DNA of 64,000 nt from an uncultured Acetatifactor sp. (lineage in GTDB: Bacteria; Bacillota; Clostridia; Lachnospirales; Lachnospiraceae): positions 1 through 64,000 of the forward strand of contig CANQNT010000001.1 in assembly GCA_947625255.1 (NCBI GenBank). Reading direction: 5' to 3'. Shown in pieces: positions 34,134-44,400 of this stretch. Numbering within the stretch: the first letter of the stretch is position 1; each line of letters begins with the position of its first letter. Both the position numbers and the translations under genes were made by a program. The notes below the pieces were generated by a model. It saw only the letters and a list, made by a program, of their open reading frames with translations, made no database searches and was not told the origin of the DNA.

Positions 34134-35393
34134 ATGGGAAACGGGGAGACTGTCATCGAATATGTGCAAAGGTACGGAGGCGTAAGCCTTGAGGAATGGC
34201 CTCTGGGAGACGTGGACAGCCTGGCGCTGTGTCAGCTGGCGTATCTGAAATTCGATGGCATTGTGCCGGGACCCTGGGAAAACCGGGCGGCCATGACGTT
34301 GGAGGACATTTATCAGCATGAGCGTTATGAGGCCCTCTATGGGGACAGGCGGTTTGCGGAGAATAACAGACGACTGTTCGAGGCAATGTGTGCCAGCAGA
34401 CGCTTCCGTGGACTGCGGCTTCAGTTTTATTTGAATCTTGTGAAAAAGGAGCTGGAAACACAGTTTTGCGCCGTCACATATTTATTGGAGGATGGGGCGG
34501 CTTTTGTGGCCTTTCGCGGAACGGATGAGACCATTGTGGGGTGGAAAGAGGATTTCAACATGGCGATCCGTCATCCGGTCCCCTGCCAGGTCTACTGTGT
34601 TCAATATTTGAATCTGGCAGCCTCCCGGTTGGACGGCGACCTTTATGTAGGAGGCCATTCCAAGGGAGGAAATCTGGCGGTGTATGCGTCCATGTATTGC
34701 ACGGAACGGGTGCGCGGGCGAATCCGCAAGATTTATAGCATGGACGGGCCCGGAATTTTGCCGGAAGCTTTGCGAAGCAGTGTCTATCGGGAACTTTCCG
34801 GGAAAATTGTAAAAATTCTGCCAAGGACCCCTTTTGTGGGAATGCTCTATGAAAGTAGGGGGAGAGAAGGACAGTACCAGACCGTTGAATGCAACCGTCG
34901 CGGCCTGATTCAGCATGATCCCTATACCTGGCGGGTGAAAGCGGGGCAGTTCGTGCTGGCTAAGGATCGTTATCGCAGAAGCGGCCGCATGAACAAGGTG
35001 GTCAATCCCTGGCTTCTTTCTCAGGGAAAGGAACGGCTGCAGCGCTTTGTGGACGCCCTATATCTCATTGTGGACGCTTCTGGGGCGGAAGACGTGATTG
35101 GCTTTATGGAAAATTGGAGACAGAGCGTCAAAAGAATGGCCGCCGCATATAAAGGACTGGATCGGCAGACACTGGAGACGGTGAAAGAGGTCTTATGGTC
35201 CTTTTTGTCCTTTGGGCGAAAGGCAGGGACGAGAGGATTTGAAACGTTTGCCGGGAGGCGGCGTGTCATTGGGAAGCGCTTTGCCAGGGAGAAAAGCTGG
35301 GAAAAGCGGAGTAAGCGCCTGGAATGTCTCGTTAAAGGGAAGTACGGGCCAGGATCTGCTCCGCAAAGCAGCGCAGGACGGGTTCTCCCGTGA
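34134..35393 (+). CDS. DUF2974 (Mbeg1-like) alpha/beta hydrolase
   Basis: 419 residues. Lipase-like core with the nucleophile elbow GGHSKGGNLAV, Ser176, preceded by 'FVAFRGTDETIVGWKEDFNM', the oxyanion region of this family. The C-terminal 130 residues are basic and helical. No signal peptide. ATG at 34134 is supported by GAGGAAG; an upstream ATG at 34095 has no site. The last 62 nt overlap the convergent C26 gene, so the basic tail beyond about residue 395 may be poorly conserved. Confidence 0.82.
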   Translation: MGNGETVIEYVQRYGGVSLEEWPLGDVDSLALCQLAYLKFDGIVPGPWENRAAMTLEDIYQHERYEALYGDRRFAENNRRLFEAMCASRRFRGLRLQFYLNLVKKELETQFCAVTYLLEDGAAFVAFRGTDETIVGWKEDFNMAIRHPVPCQVYCVQYLNLAASRLDGDLYVGGHSKGGNLAVYASMYCTERVRGRIRKIYSMDGPGILPEALRSSVYRELSGKIVKILPRTPFVGMLYESRGREGQYQTVECNRRGLIQHDPYTWRVKAGQFVLAKDRYRRSGRMNKVVNPWLLSQGKERLQRFVDALYLIVDASGAEDVIGFMENWRQSVKRMAAAYKGLDRQTLETVKEVLWSFLSFGRKAGTRGFETFAGRRRVIGKRFAREKSWEKRSKRLECLVKGKYGPGSAPQSSAGRVLP

Positions 35394-35997
35394 TGCCTGC
35401 CCGCCGTTCCTCCAGGCGTTCCGGATGCCATTGGAGGCCCAGAATCGGAAGGGACTGGTGCCAAATCCCCTCGATACAGCCGTCTGGAAGGCTCCATTGA
35501 ATCGCTTTCAGGCCTTTTCCGAGTGCTTTTATTCCCTGGTGGTGGGCACTGTTGACGATTATAGCATTGGAAGGGGCGGCCTGACTGTAGATTTTCTCCA
35601 GCAAGGAACCCGGCGCGAGAACTGTTTTATGATATTGGTCTTCGCCCTGGCTTTGGTGCAGACAGGCCTTTGGCAAATCCTGCACGAGAGTCCCGCCGAA
35701 TCCCACATTGATCACCTGCATTCCTTTGCAGATACCCAGCACGGGAATGCGGCGGCTGACACAGGTTTCCAGGGCCTGCATCTGTAAAATGTCCAATTCC
35801 GTATCGATGTTGCGGGAACCATTGTTGCGTTCGCCAAAAAAGGCAGGAGTAATGTCTCCTCCTCCCGGCAGCAACAACCCGTCGCATTCCCCGGCCATCC
35901 GCGGGTCCAGCGTTGTAACGATTTCCGCCGGCAATGCCGCAAGGTAGCGTTCGTAATTTGCCGTGTCCTTTTTTCTGCCCAATATCACAATCTTCAT
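35332..35997 (-). CDS. Gamma-glutamyl-gamma-aminobutyrate hydrolase family (C26)
   Basis: 221 residues. Class I amidotransferase fold with LLLPGGGDITP at 41-51, nucleophile Cys90 in VLGICKGMQ, and GLQWHPE near the end. The family (PuuD-like) hydrolyses gamma-glutamyl amides such as gamma-Glu-GABA. The start at 35997 follows AAAGGGA; longer in-frame starts up to 36102 lack sites. Its 3' end overlaps the DUF2974 gene on the other strand. Confidence 0.9.
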   Translation of the reverse strand: MKIVILGRKKDTANYERYLAALPAEIVTTLDPRMAGECDGLLLPGGGDITPAFFGERNNGSRNIDTELDILQMQALETCVSRRIPVLGICKGMQVINVGFGGTLVQDLPKACLHQSQGEDQYHKTVLAPGSLLEKIYSQAAPSNAIIVNSAHHQGIKALGKGLKAIQWSLPDGCIEGIWHQSLPILGLQWHPERLEERRAGITGEPVLRCFAEQILARTSL

Positions 35998-36273
35998 GAT
36001 GTCCCTTTCGCACATTTCCAACGACAGCTTTTTCACGGATCTTTCCACGGCTTTTCGCGGATTTTCTGTCATCTTCCACGGAATTCTGATTCCCGTTTCC
36101 ACTTAATAATATATGCGGTTTTGTCACGGCAGTTCCGGGCATCCCCGGTCAACTTCTGAACAGTGGCAAAATATTTAAAGGTTTTCTTACTTTTTTCAAA
36201 ATAGTAGTGCGTTTTTTCTCATGATTTGGTAAAATAAAGAAAGTGGGGTTGAAGAACTGAGAGAGGAATCGAA

Positions 36274-39138
36274 ATGCGTATGAATGTTGGAGATATTGGA
36301 AAAAGACTGTTTCGCCGGAAGAGGGCCGCGCGGCGGACGAAAGAGGATGCCTTATGGCACCGGCTTCAGATGCTGTTATCTTTTCTGCTGCCTTTTTTGA
36401 TTATGTTATGCCTTTTTGCCATTCGCGGGATTTATCCCTTTGGTGACAGAAGTTTTCTTTTTTCAGATATGTGGCATCAATATATGCCGTTCTTCCAGGA
36501 ATTTCTGCATAAGATCAAGGCCGGAGAGGGGCTTTCCTATAGCTATCAGGTAGGAATCGGTTCCAATTTTCTGGCGCTTTATGTTTACTACTTGGCCAGT
36601 CCCCTGAACTGGCTTGCCTTTCTGGTGTCGGAAGCTCATTTAATGGAATTCATGAGTTATCTGGTGATCGTGAAGCTGGGGCTGTGCGGTCTGACTTTTT
36701 ATATTTATTTGCGGGGACATTTCCGTACCGTGGGCGGCAGCGGGCCGCTTTTCGCCTGCTTTTATGCCTTGTCCGGGTTTACGGCGGCCTATAACTGGAA
36801 TATCATGTGGTTGGATTGTGTGGTATTGCTGCCCCTTATTCTCCTGGGATTGGAGCAGTTGGTCAAGGAGGGAAAGTGGAAGCTGTACTGCGTCACGCTG
36901 GCCTTGTCCATTTTGACCAATTACTATATTTCCATCATGATCTGCATTTTCCTGGTGCTGTATTTCGTGATGCTGTTTTTGACGGAAAAGCATTCTCTGC
37001 GGATTATCCGGGATTTTGTGGTCTGTTCCCTGCTGGCGGGTGGCCTGGCCGCGGTGCTTCTGGTGCCGGAGGTACTGGCGATCCTGGAAACAGACTTTGG
37101 CGACATGGATTTCCCTGCCAAGGTGGAATCCTATTTTTCCGTGTTGGACATGCTGGCGCGGCACTGTATGGCGGTGATGACGGAGCGCAAGCTGGACCAT
37201 TGGCCCAATATATACTGCGGCGTGGCGGTGTTTCTGCTCCTGCCCCTATATGCGGTCTGTAAAAAAATCCCCATGCGGCGCAGGTTTGGTTATCTGGCGC
37301 TGGCAGGCATCATGCTGTTAGGGTTTTCCACCAATGTGCTGGATTTTATCTGGCACGGACTTAATTATCCGGACTCTTTGCCGGCCAGACAGTCCTTTAT
37401 TTACATTTTTTTGATTTTAATCATGTGCTACGCGGTGTATCGTCAGATAGACCGGATTCCCAAGGAGCATATTCTGTATGTTTATCTGGGGGCCATCGTG
37501 GCCTTGCTGCTGATAGAAAAATTTGTGGAGCATGAGGATTTCCTCCTGGGGGTGGAATGGCTGAACGTGTTGTTCGTGACGTTTTACGCGGTGCTGTTTT
37601 ATCTGCGCAGGACGCGGCGGACCATACGTTGGAGGGACGGATTGACCGTGGCGGCTCTGGTGGTCGTGGTAGCGGAGACCGGAATCAATACCTTTGCCAC
37701 CAGTGTGGGAACGACCAGCCGTTCTCAGTATTTGGGGCATTTGCCGGATTATGCGGATCTTTATGAGGCGGCCAGGGAGGATGCGGGGATGACTTTTTTT
37801 CGTCTGGAGAAGTTTTCCAGAAAAACGAAGAATGATGCCACTCTTGCGGGATTTCCGTCAGCTTCCGTTTTTTCTTCCACCATGAATTCTTATGTGATGG
37901 ATCTGTATGAGCGCTGGGGAATGCGGCACAGCAAGGTTTATTACGGCTTTGACGGGGCCACGTTTTTGACCTCCGCTCTTTTGAACGTACAATATATGTT
38001 CGGGGAACTGGACCAAGAGGAAGGTCCCTTGTATGAGCTTCTGCAAAGCAACAATGGCATAACCTTGTACCGGGATGTGGCCGCGCTGCCTTTTGGCTAT
38101 GTGGCTCCTGCGGGTTATGATTTGAGTGACGGTTTTGAGAATAATGGATTGCGTCTGCAGAACAATATGGTCAATGAGCTTGGAATCGTAGGTCCCTTGT
38201 TTACCAAGACGGACGGAGGAACAGGGGAACGCCTGACTTTGACGGCGGAGGAAGACGGATATTATTATGGTCTTTTGACCGCCTATGGAACCAGCGATAT
38301 CGATATGGCAGGGAAAATTGCCAGAACCTACGGGGATTTAAAGAAAGGCTCCGTACTATATCTGGGGTATTTGGAAGCAGGAGAGGGCGTGTCGTTGACA
38401 AATGGCAATGATAGTGACAGTTCACCGGATATTTCGGTGGATTTTTACCGGATGGATGAAGAGATTTTGGAGAAGGCATTGGAGATGCTTGGCAAAGAGC
38501 ATTTGACCAATGTAGTCTATGACAGCACCCATTTAACGGGAGAGATCACATTATCGGAGGCCGGTCGTCTGATTTTGTCCATTCCTTATGAAAAGGGCTG
38601 GACGGTAGAGGTGGACGGAGAAAAGGTGGAGCCGGGCACCTTTGGCGGGACGCTGATGGCTTTCGAGCTGGAAGCCGGGAATCACAGCCTGGCCATGCGC
38701 TATGTACCAAATGGAAAGTATGCGGGAATTGCCATTAGCGCTGGCAGTATTCTGCTGTTGATCGGTTGGTCCTTGTTCCAAAATCATCAAGACGAAAAGA
38801 GGAGGAAGCAAGATGGAGAAAGGGTCGTTGACAGACGAGAAGACGGAGACGGGTCAGGAGATGAATCCGGAAAAGAATGTGGTTCGGGAGAAGAGCCAGA
38901 ACGTGGCACAGGGTGTGAGGACAGTGCTGGGGAAGAGTCAGGAGGCAGCCCAGGAAGCGGCGCGGGGTGTGAAGACAGCGCTGGGGAAGAGCCAGGAGGC
39001 AGCCCAGGAGGTGCGGGCGAAGACGGAGCAGGCGCTGCGTCGGGAGTATGCCAAGCAGAGAACCAGGGAAGTCGGCCGGGTGCTGATGATTCTGTTGGCT
39101 TCGGTGATCATGGCGGTGAACCTGAAGAGCTTCGTTAA
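36274..39138 (+). CDS. YfhO family membrane protein with unusual C-terminal tail
   Basis: 954 residues. The N-terminal half has about 12 membrane helices with 'DMWHQYMPFFQEF' and 'YYLASPLNWL', typical of YfhO, a GT-C-like glycosyltransferase family acting on wall polymers or lipoteichoic acid. A large extracellular domain (about 480-820) and a last membrane helix at about 822-840 follow. The normal protein should end near residue 855. Here the frame continues for about 100 Gly/Glu/Ser-rich residues that overlap the next gene by 326 nt in another frame. ATG at 36274 follows GAGAGG. Confidence 0.85.
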   Translation: MRMNVGDIGKRLFRRKRAARRTKEDALWHRLQMLLSFLLPFLIMLCLFAIRGIYPFGDRSFLFSDMWHQYMPFFQEFLHKIKAGEGLSYSYQVGIGSNFLALYVYYLASPLNWLAFLVSEAHLMEFMSYLVIVKLGLCGLTFYIYLRGHFRTVGGSGPLFACFYALSGFTAAYNWNIMWLDCVVLLPLILLGLEQLVKEGKWKLYCVTLALSILTNYYISIMICIFLVLYFVMLFLTEKHSLRIIRDFVVCSLLAGGLAAVLLVPEVLAILETDFGDMDFPAKVESYFSVLDMLARHCMAVMTERKLDHWPNIYCGVAVFLLLPLYAVCKKIPMRRRFGYLALAGIMLLGFSTNVLDFIWHGLNYPDSLPARQSFIYIFLILIMCYAVYRQIDRIPKEHILYVYLGAIVALLLIEKFVEHEDFLLGVEWLNVLFVTFYAVLFYLRRTRRTIRWRDGLTVAALVVVVAETGINTFATSVGTTSRSQYLGHLPDYADLYEAAREDAGMTFFRLEKFSRKTKNDATLAGFPSASVFSSTMNSYVMDLYERWGMRHSKVYYGFDGATFLTSALLNVQYMFGELDQEEGPLYELLQSNNGITLYRDVAALPFGYVAPAGYDLSDGFENNGLRLQNNMVNELGIVGPLFTKTDGGTGERLTLTAEEDGYYYGLLTAYGTSDIDMAGKIARTYGDLKKGSVLYLGYLEAGEGVSLTNGNDSDSSPDISVDFYRMDEEILEKALEMLGKEHLTNVVYDSTHLTGEITLSEAGRLILSIPYEKGWTVEVDGEKVEPGTFGGTLMAFELEAGNHSLAMRYVPNGKYAGIAISAGSILLLIGWSLFQNHQDEKRRKQDGERVVDRREDGDGSGDESGKECGSGEEPERGTGCEDSAGEESGGSPGSGAGCEDSAGEEPGGSPGGAGEDGAGAASGVCQAENQGSRPGADDSVGFGDHGGEPEELR

Positions 39139-39907
39139 GGCTGCGGATTTGTTCCCGGGGGGATTCAGTGGCTTGACAAGGCTGATTCAGGAGATCAGTA
39201 TCATGCTGTGGAAGTTTGAACCGCCTTTTTCTCTGGTCTATCTGTTGCTGAACGCGGTGCCGGTAGTGATCAGTTATAAATTCATCGGGAAACGGTTCAC
39301 GCTTTATTCCTGCGTGGTAATTGTTTTATCCAGTGTGCTGACGGATATTCTGCCGATCTACGTGCTGACCACGGATACCCTGCTGCTTTCGGTGTTCGGC
39401 GGACTGATCAATGGTCTGGCCATTAGTATGTGTCTGTTGGCAGGAGCCACCAGCGGCGGAACGGATTTTATCTCTATTTTCCTGTCCCAGCGGTACGGGA
39501 TTGATGCATGGAATTATATTTTGCTCGGAAACGTGGTGATTCTGTTGATCGCGGGATATCTGTTTGGATGGGACAAGGCCTTGTATTCCATCTTTTTCCA
39601 ATTTGCCTCCACGCAGGTGCTGCATACCTTGTATCAGCGCTACCAGAAGCAGACCCTGCTGATCGTCACTGACAAACCGGACGAGGTCTATCAGAGGATT
39701 CGGGAAGAGACCAATCACGATGCCACCCTGATTAAGGGCGTGGGCTGCTACCAGAATAAGGAATGTAATATTTTGTACTCCGTCATCGGTCGGGACGAAG
39801 TGCGCAAGGTGGTGAGCCATGTGCGCAGGACGGATGACAAGGCCTTTATCAATGTGATCCGGACGGACTCTCTGGTAGGATTGTTCTACCAGAGGCCCGA
39901 GGATTAG
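38813..39907 (+). CDS. YitT family membrane protein with N-terminal amphipathic extension
   Basis: 364 residues. Residues about 85-270 contain five or so membrane helices (from 'VLMILLASVIMAVNLKSF'), and 280-360 form the DUF2179 domain (TLLIVTDKPDEV...INVIRTDSLVGLF). The first 80 residues form a charged, apolipoprotein-like helix with a tandem 18-residue repeat. A strong GAGGAGG site before the ATG at 38813 supports this start although it lies inside the YfhO frame. A later start near 39086 would give the usual YitT length. Function of the family is unknown. Confidence 0.85.
   Translation: MEKGSLTDEKTETGQEMNPEKNVVREKSQNVAQGVRTVLGKSQEAAQEAARGVKTALGKSQEAAQEVRAKTEQALRREYAKQRTREVGRVLMILLASVIMAVNLKSFVKAADLFPGGFSGLTRLIQEISIMLWKFEPPFSLVYLLLNAVPVVISYKFIGKRFTLYSCVVIVLSSVLTDILPIYVLTTDTLLLSVFGGLINGLAISMCLLAGATSGGTDFISIFLSQRYGIDAWNYILLGNVVILLIAGYLFGWDKALYSIFFQFASTQVLHTLYQRYQKQTLLIVTDKPDEVYQRIREETNHDATLIKGVGCYQNKECNILYSVIGRDEVRKVVSHVRRTDDKAFINVIRTDSLVGLFYQRPED
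38912..39019 (+). repeat. Two 54-nt tandem repeats read in two frames
   Basis: Units 38912-38965 and 38966-39019 differ at few positions. In the YitT frame they give GVRTVLGKSQEAAQEAAR / GVKTALGKSQEAAQEVRA; in the YfhO frame they give a Gly/Ser/Glu-rich repeat beginning GCEDSAGEE. Both frames stay open. Confidence 0.9.
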
Positions 39908-39933
39908 AAACCGGATGATTCAAATAGGAGCAA

Positions 39934-41241
39934 TCAGTCCTCATGGCGATAGATGCGGCAGGCATGGGGAGCCAGTGATACTTCAAGACGCGCATACCCT
40001 TCGGCAGAGGCAGGAAGCGGGATGCGCGTTTCCCTTGTCCAAAGCTCCGTCCAGGGAACCGCCGGTGCATCGGTTTCCCATTCCGCCGTCAAGGTCTGAT
40101 CCTGATCAGTCAGATTGAACAATGCCAGATAGGACGCGCCGGTTTTAACATGGCGCGCGGTCCAGACTGCCTGGGTTTCGTTTAGAACGAGTTGTCTCGC
40201 CTTGCAGTCTGGCGAAAGCATATCCAAAATGTCCCGGTTGGTGAGCAGGGAAAGCGTCCAGTCGTCCAGCCTGGTCATTTCCGCGCCCAACATGAGAGGG
40301 GATCCGAACAGACACCAAAGAGTGAGCATGGTGCGCTGTTCATCATGGGTAAACGAGCATTGCCGTTCCCTGCCGAAGCCTTTGCCCAGGGTTCCCAGGG
40401 GAAGCATGTCGCAGTCCGGGTAGCATCCTGGGGATATGTGGTCCTGCCAGAGCTCGCAGCGATGGAACATATCTTTTAATGCGTTCCAGTTATCCCAAAA
40501 ATCGTCGGTAATGCGCCACATATTCGCATAGGTTTCATAATGCCAGGCCTGTTCGATCAGGGCGGGGCCGGGAGAAAGGGAGAGGACGATCGGACGCCCG
40601 CAGCGTTTTATGGCCAGGGCCAGCATCTCCACCTCGTGTCTGGCGGAATAGGGGCTGTGCCGGTAGAGATTCGTGTTGCAGATGTCGTCACATTTGATAT
40701 AGTCCACTCCCCAGGAGGCATATAATTCCAAGAGAGAGTCATAGTAGGCCTGGCCCTGGGGTGTGTTTCGGACTCCGTACATATCCGGATTCCAGCCGCA
40801 GATGGAGCTGGGATCGGCCACTTGATCCGCCGTGGCCCCGCAGCCCTTGATCGGGCAATGATTGTGGGCGGCGATTCTGGGAATGCCGCGCATGATGTGG
40901 ATGCCGAACTTCAGGCCCAGAGAATGGATCTTGTTCGCCAGCGGCCGGAACCCGGCGCCGTCCGCGGAGGAGGGAAAGCGCTCCGGATCGGGGAGCAGAC
41001 GGGAGTATTCATCCATTTCCAGTCTGGAAAAAGGAATGTACTGGAAACGGTCACGCTGGGTTCCCGCGCCATGGGCATACCATTGAATGTCCACCACGAT
41101 ATATTCCCATCCATAATCTTTCAGATGGGCGGCCATATAGTCCGCGTTTGCCAGAACCTGTGATTCGTTTACGGTGGTGTCATAATAATCATAGCTGTTC
41201 CATCCCATTGGGGGACGGGGAGCAAAGTCGTTTTTGTTCAT
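39934..41241 (-). CDS. Glycoside hydrolase family 27 alpha-galactosidase
   Basis: 435 residues. 'PPMGWNSYDYYDTTVNE' at the start, nucleophile Asp185 in YIKCDD, and the acid/base Asp pair at 246-247 in 'MWRITDD' mark GH27. 'KFGIHIMRGIPR' lies between. A C-terminal beta-sandwich follows. No signal peptide, so it acts on imported alpha-galactosides or related sugars. The His/Arg-rich substrate loop differs from eukaryotic enzymes, so alpha-galactosidase is probable but beta-L-arabinopyranosidase-like use is possible. Convergent with yitT, 26 nt apart. Confidence 0.9.
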   Translation of the reverse strand: MNKNDFAPRPPMGWNSYDYYDTTVNESQVLANADYMAAHLKDYGWEYIVVDIQWYAHGAGTQRDRFQYIPFSRLEMDEYSRLLPDPERFPSSADGAGFRPLANKIHSLGLKFGIHIMRGIPRIAAHNHCPIKGCGATADQVADPSSICGWNPDMYGVRNTPQGQAYYDSLLELYASWGVDYIKCDDICNTNLYRHSPYSARHEVEMLALAIKRCGRPIVLSLSPGPALIEQAWHYETYANMWRITDDFWDNWNALKDMFHRCELWQDHISPGCYPDCDMLPLGTLGKGFGRERQCSFTHDEQRTMLTLWCLFGSPLMLGAEMTRLDDWTLSLLTNRDILDMLSPDCKARQLVLNETQAVWTARHVKTGASYLALFNLTDQDQTLTAEWETDAPAVPWTELWTRETRIPLPASAEGYARLEVSLAPHACRIYRHED

Positions 41242-41312
41242 CTTCTTTATTCCTTTCCGAATTTTGTGGCTTTAACCTCTGTCGCTGGTAACTTGCAGAG
41301 ACCATTTTTCTA

Positions 41313-41341
41313 ATTTTATCATAGAAGGGCGTTTATTTCCA
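41313..41341 (-). promoter_or_regulatory. Possible promoter for GH27
   Basis: On the minus strand TGGAAA (41336-41341) and TAAAAT (41313-41318), 17-bp spacing; the -35 box is weak. Confidence 0.4.
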
Positions 41342-41374
41342 GCCAAAGTTAATACTTTCCTAAGAATCGGGGAA

Positions 41375-41403
41375 TTGTTTTGGAAGGAAAAATGTGATAT
41401 GAT
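41375..41403 (+). promoter_or_regulatory. Promoter for the large surface protein
   Basis: TTGTTT (41375-41380), 17-bp spacer, TATGAT (41398-41403) with an extended TGn element. Confidence 0.55.
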
Positions 41404-41486
41404 AAATACACATGAGATTTGAAGAGATTGTGACTTTATATAGAATGGTTCCGGGTTTTGGCGGATTTTGGAGAGAGGAGGCTTTT

Positions 41487-44400
41487 ATGAAAAAAAATCG
41501 GTTTCTCGGTGAAAGAATGAAAAAAGCGGTTTCGATATGGATGAGTGTTTGTCTGTTATTTAGCATGGCGTTCCTGAATGTGGAGGCTTCCGGGGCTGGG
41601 ACGGACGGGGGAGGCTTAGGCGGCGCCCGGGAACAGGTTTCCGTGTTCCAACTGGGCGTTTCCGCATTGTCAAATCCCGCGGCGGCCTCAAAAGGCTGGT
41701 CTGGAAGCAAGTTGTATTTTGGAAGCTTTGGAGAAGAGGGGAAGCGTCAGCCGATTCTTTGGAGAGTGCTGCAGGTGCCGGACGAGACCGGGTCGACAGG
41801 TGGGATCTTGCTGCAGACGGATGAAATTATGACGATGTCGCCTTTTGCATTGGGAGGAGGCCTGACGGTCATTCCCGGAAGTGGCGTCGAAATGAAAAAG
41901 GCGGAAGGGGATCTGTGGTCGGGCAGCTCGATCGAGACCTATTTAAACGGCGGTGCTTCGGGAGAAGCCCAGGACCAGGGCTTTTTATCGGGCTTCAGCC
42001 GGGCGCAGGTGGAGGCTGTTTTGGAAACGCAGATTGCGGCCGGTCAGGATTTGAAGATTGGGAACGATTCTTACAGCAGTCCCGCGGTGAATGGCAAAGT
42101 GTTTTTACTGAGCGCCCAGGAGGCCGTGAAAGAGGCTTATGGTTATGGTTCCGCGTCCTCCCGGGTTTTGAAGAGGGCTGTTTCCCGTAAAGGGCAGGAG
42201 GAAATCTGGTGGCTTCGTTCTACCGTTATCGTAAGCGCCGATGGCGCATCGGATGGCGCTCCCTATGTGGCCGTGATTGACAGGGATGGGAATCTGACCT
42301 ATCAATCCCTGAATGCTTCCACGGTCTCGGGGGATGTCATGCCCTTGTTTGGCCAGCCGGTCAAGATGGGCGTGGCCCCGGTCCTTTATCTGGACGCGTC
42401 CAAGATTCTATTTTTAACCGGCGCTGACTGGAAGAAGCCGGGCGCGCTTTCTGCCGTCACGGAGAAGACCGCTGCGGCCGCTTCCTGGAAAGTGACGATT
42501 CAGGCCACGGACAAGTCATTGTCCGCTTCATTGGCCGGGAAGCGGAATGGCGGCGCTTTCGAACGCGGAAGCGTGGTGAAGATTTCCCACACGGCGGCAA
42601 GGAATGTGCTTACCGGTGCCAATCAGGTGTCTGCGTTGATTCTGGACGCGGACGGAACCGTGGCTTATTATGGTAAGATCAACGGGGACATGAGCCAGTC
42701 CGGTTCGGAATTTACTATATCGGAAGAGATGAAAAGCGGATCCTATCAGCTTTATGTATTTGCGGAGAAGACGGACCAGGGGAATGGGACAGATGAAGCC
42801 ACTGCCTTGGGAGAAGCCGTGTCCTTCCAGGTATCGGAGAAAGTGACTCCGGTTGTCACAGTGTTGCCGACGGCGTCTGACATTACATATGGACAGTCTC
42901 TGGCGGATTCCATCCTCAGCGGAGGAGAGGTTCGCGTTTCCGTGGGGAATGGGGCCGCAGAGGGTAAATTTCAATGGAAAAACGGCGCGATGAAGCCGTC
43001 CGTTTCTGACGGCGGCAAGACCGGATATGAGGTTTTATTTGTGCCTGCGGATCAGAAAGCGTTCAATCAGGTATCCTTTCCGCTGACTCTTGTGGTGAAG
43101 AAGGCGCCTAATCCTCCCACCATGCCGTCGGCGGAGATTTCCGTGGGCTATGACGTGGATCGGGTGAAAGGAGTGAGCCTGCCGGAAGGATGGAGCTTCC
43201 AGGCCGGAGACATGGAAACAGAATTGCCCGCGGGAGGGCAGGTCGTGGTGACGGCCGTATATCAGGATACGCAAAATTATGACAATTGTATGGCGGTCAT
43301 CACCATTCACAGAGATGGTTGTACCCATAAGGGCGGTACGGCAACTTGTGTCAGTTCCGCTGTTTGTGAGATTTGTCATCAGCCCTATGGGGAAAAGGAT
43401 CCGAACCATCATGGCGTGACAGCCGTAAAGGGAGCTAAGGATGCGACCTGCACAGAAGCGGGATACACGGGCGATATTTATTGTACGGATTGCGGAACCG
43501 TGCTTACGCCGGGCCAGTCCATTGCCGCGCCGGGCCATCAGTTTATTTCCGAGGTCACGAAGGAGCCTACCGTTGACAAGGAAGGAGAGAAGACTTATAC
43601 ATGCAGTGTCTGCGGGTATCAATATACGGAGACATTGGAGCGACATATCCATAGGTACGAGGCAAAGCAGGTACATTGGCAAGGGTGTCTGCAGTATGAG
43701 GAAATCCTTTATACTTGTATAGAGTGCGGGGACTATTATTCTGAGACAAAGCCGGCCCTGGGCCATGATTATCAGGTGACCTCCCGGCAGGAACCCACCA
43801 CGGAGCGGGAGGGAGTTATTGTCTATACTTGCAGCCGTTGTGGTCATACCTATACGGAGACGATCCCTAAGCTGCCCGCGAATGCGTCAGGAACCGCGGC
43901 CGCTCCCTCGAAACCTTCTTCCGGCGGTTCTTCCAAGCCATCCGGCGGTTCCTCCAAGCCGTCTGGGACGTCTTCCGGATCCTCCGAAGGGACTGTGACA
44001 GGACGGATGCCCAATGTGGAGGATTTTGCCACTTTGGTGGGTTGGGATAAGATCGACCGATATATTTTAAAGTCCACGGACGGAAGCACGGTCCGGATCA
44101 AGATGAACGGTTCCCTGATTCTTCCGGCCAAGACCCTGCAGGCGATTCAGGGAAAAGATATCCATCTGGTCCTTTTGATGGATGAAGCGACAGCCTTTCA
44201 TGTGTATGGAAAGGATGTTACGGGCGAGAGCCTTTCTGATGTGAATCTGAAAGTGTCCAAGGACAACAGCGCGATTCCCGCGGGCTTAATAGAAGAGGCG
44301 GCAAAAGGGCGTGTCAGCTATCCTGTTTCCCTGGCCCAGGATAAGGATTTCGGAGCATTGCTGGAACTGGAACTTTCGTTGGGCAAGGAGTATGTAGGGA

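Noticed and set aside
36274..39138. Sequencing frameshift as cause of the yfhO-yitT overlap
   Set aside because: Both frames carry intact, family-typical domains over their full length and yitT has its own strong RBS, so no frameshift is needed to explain them.
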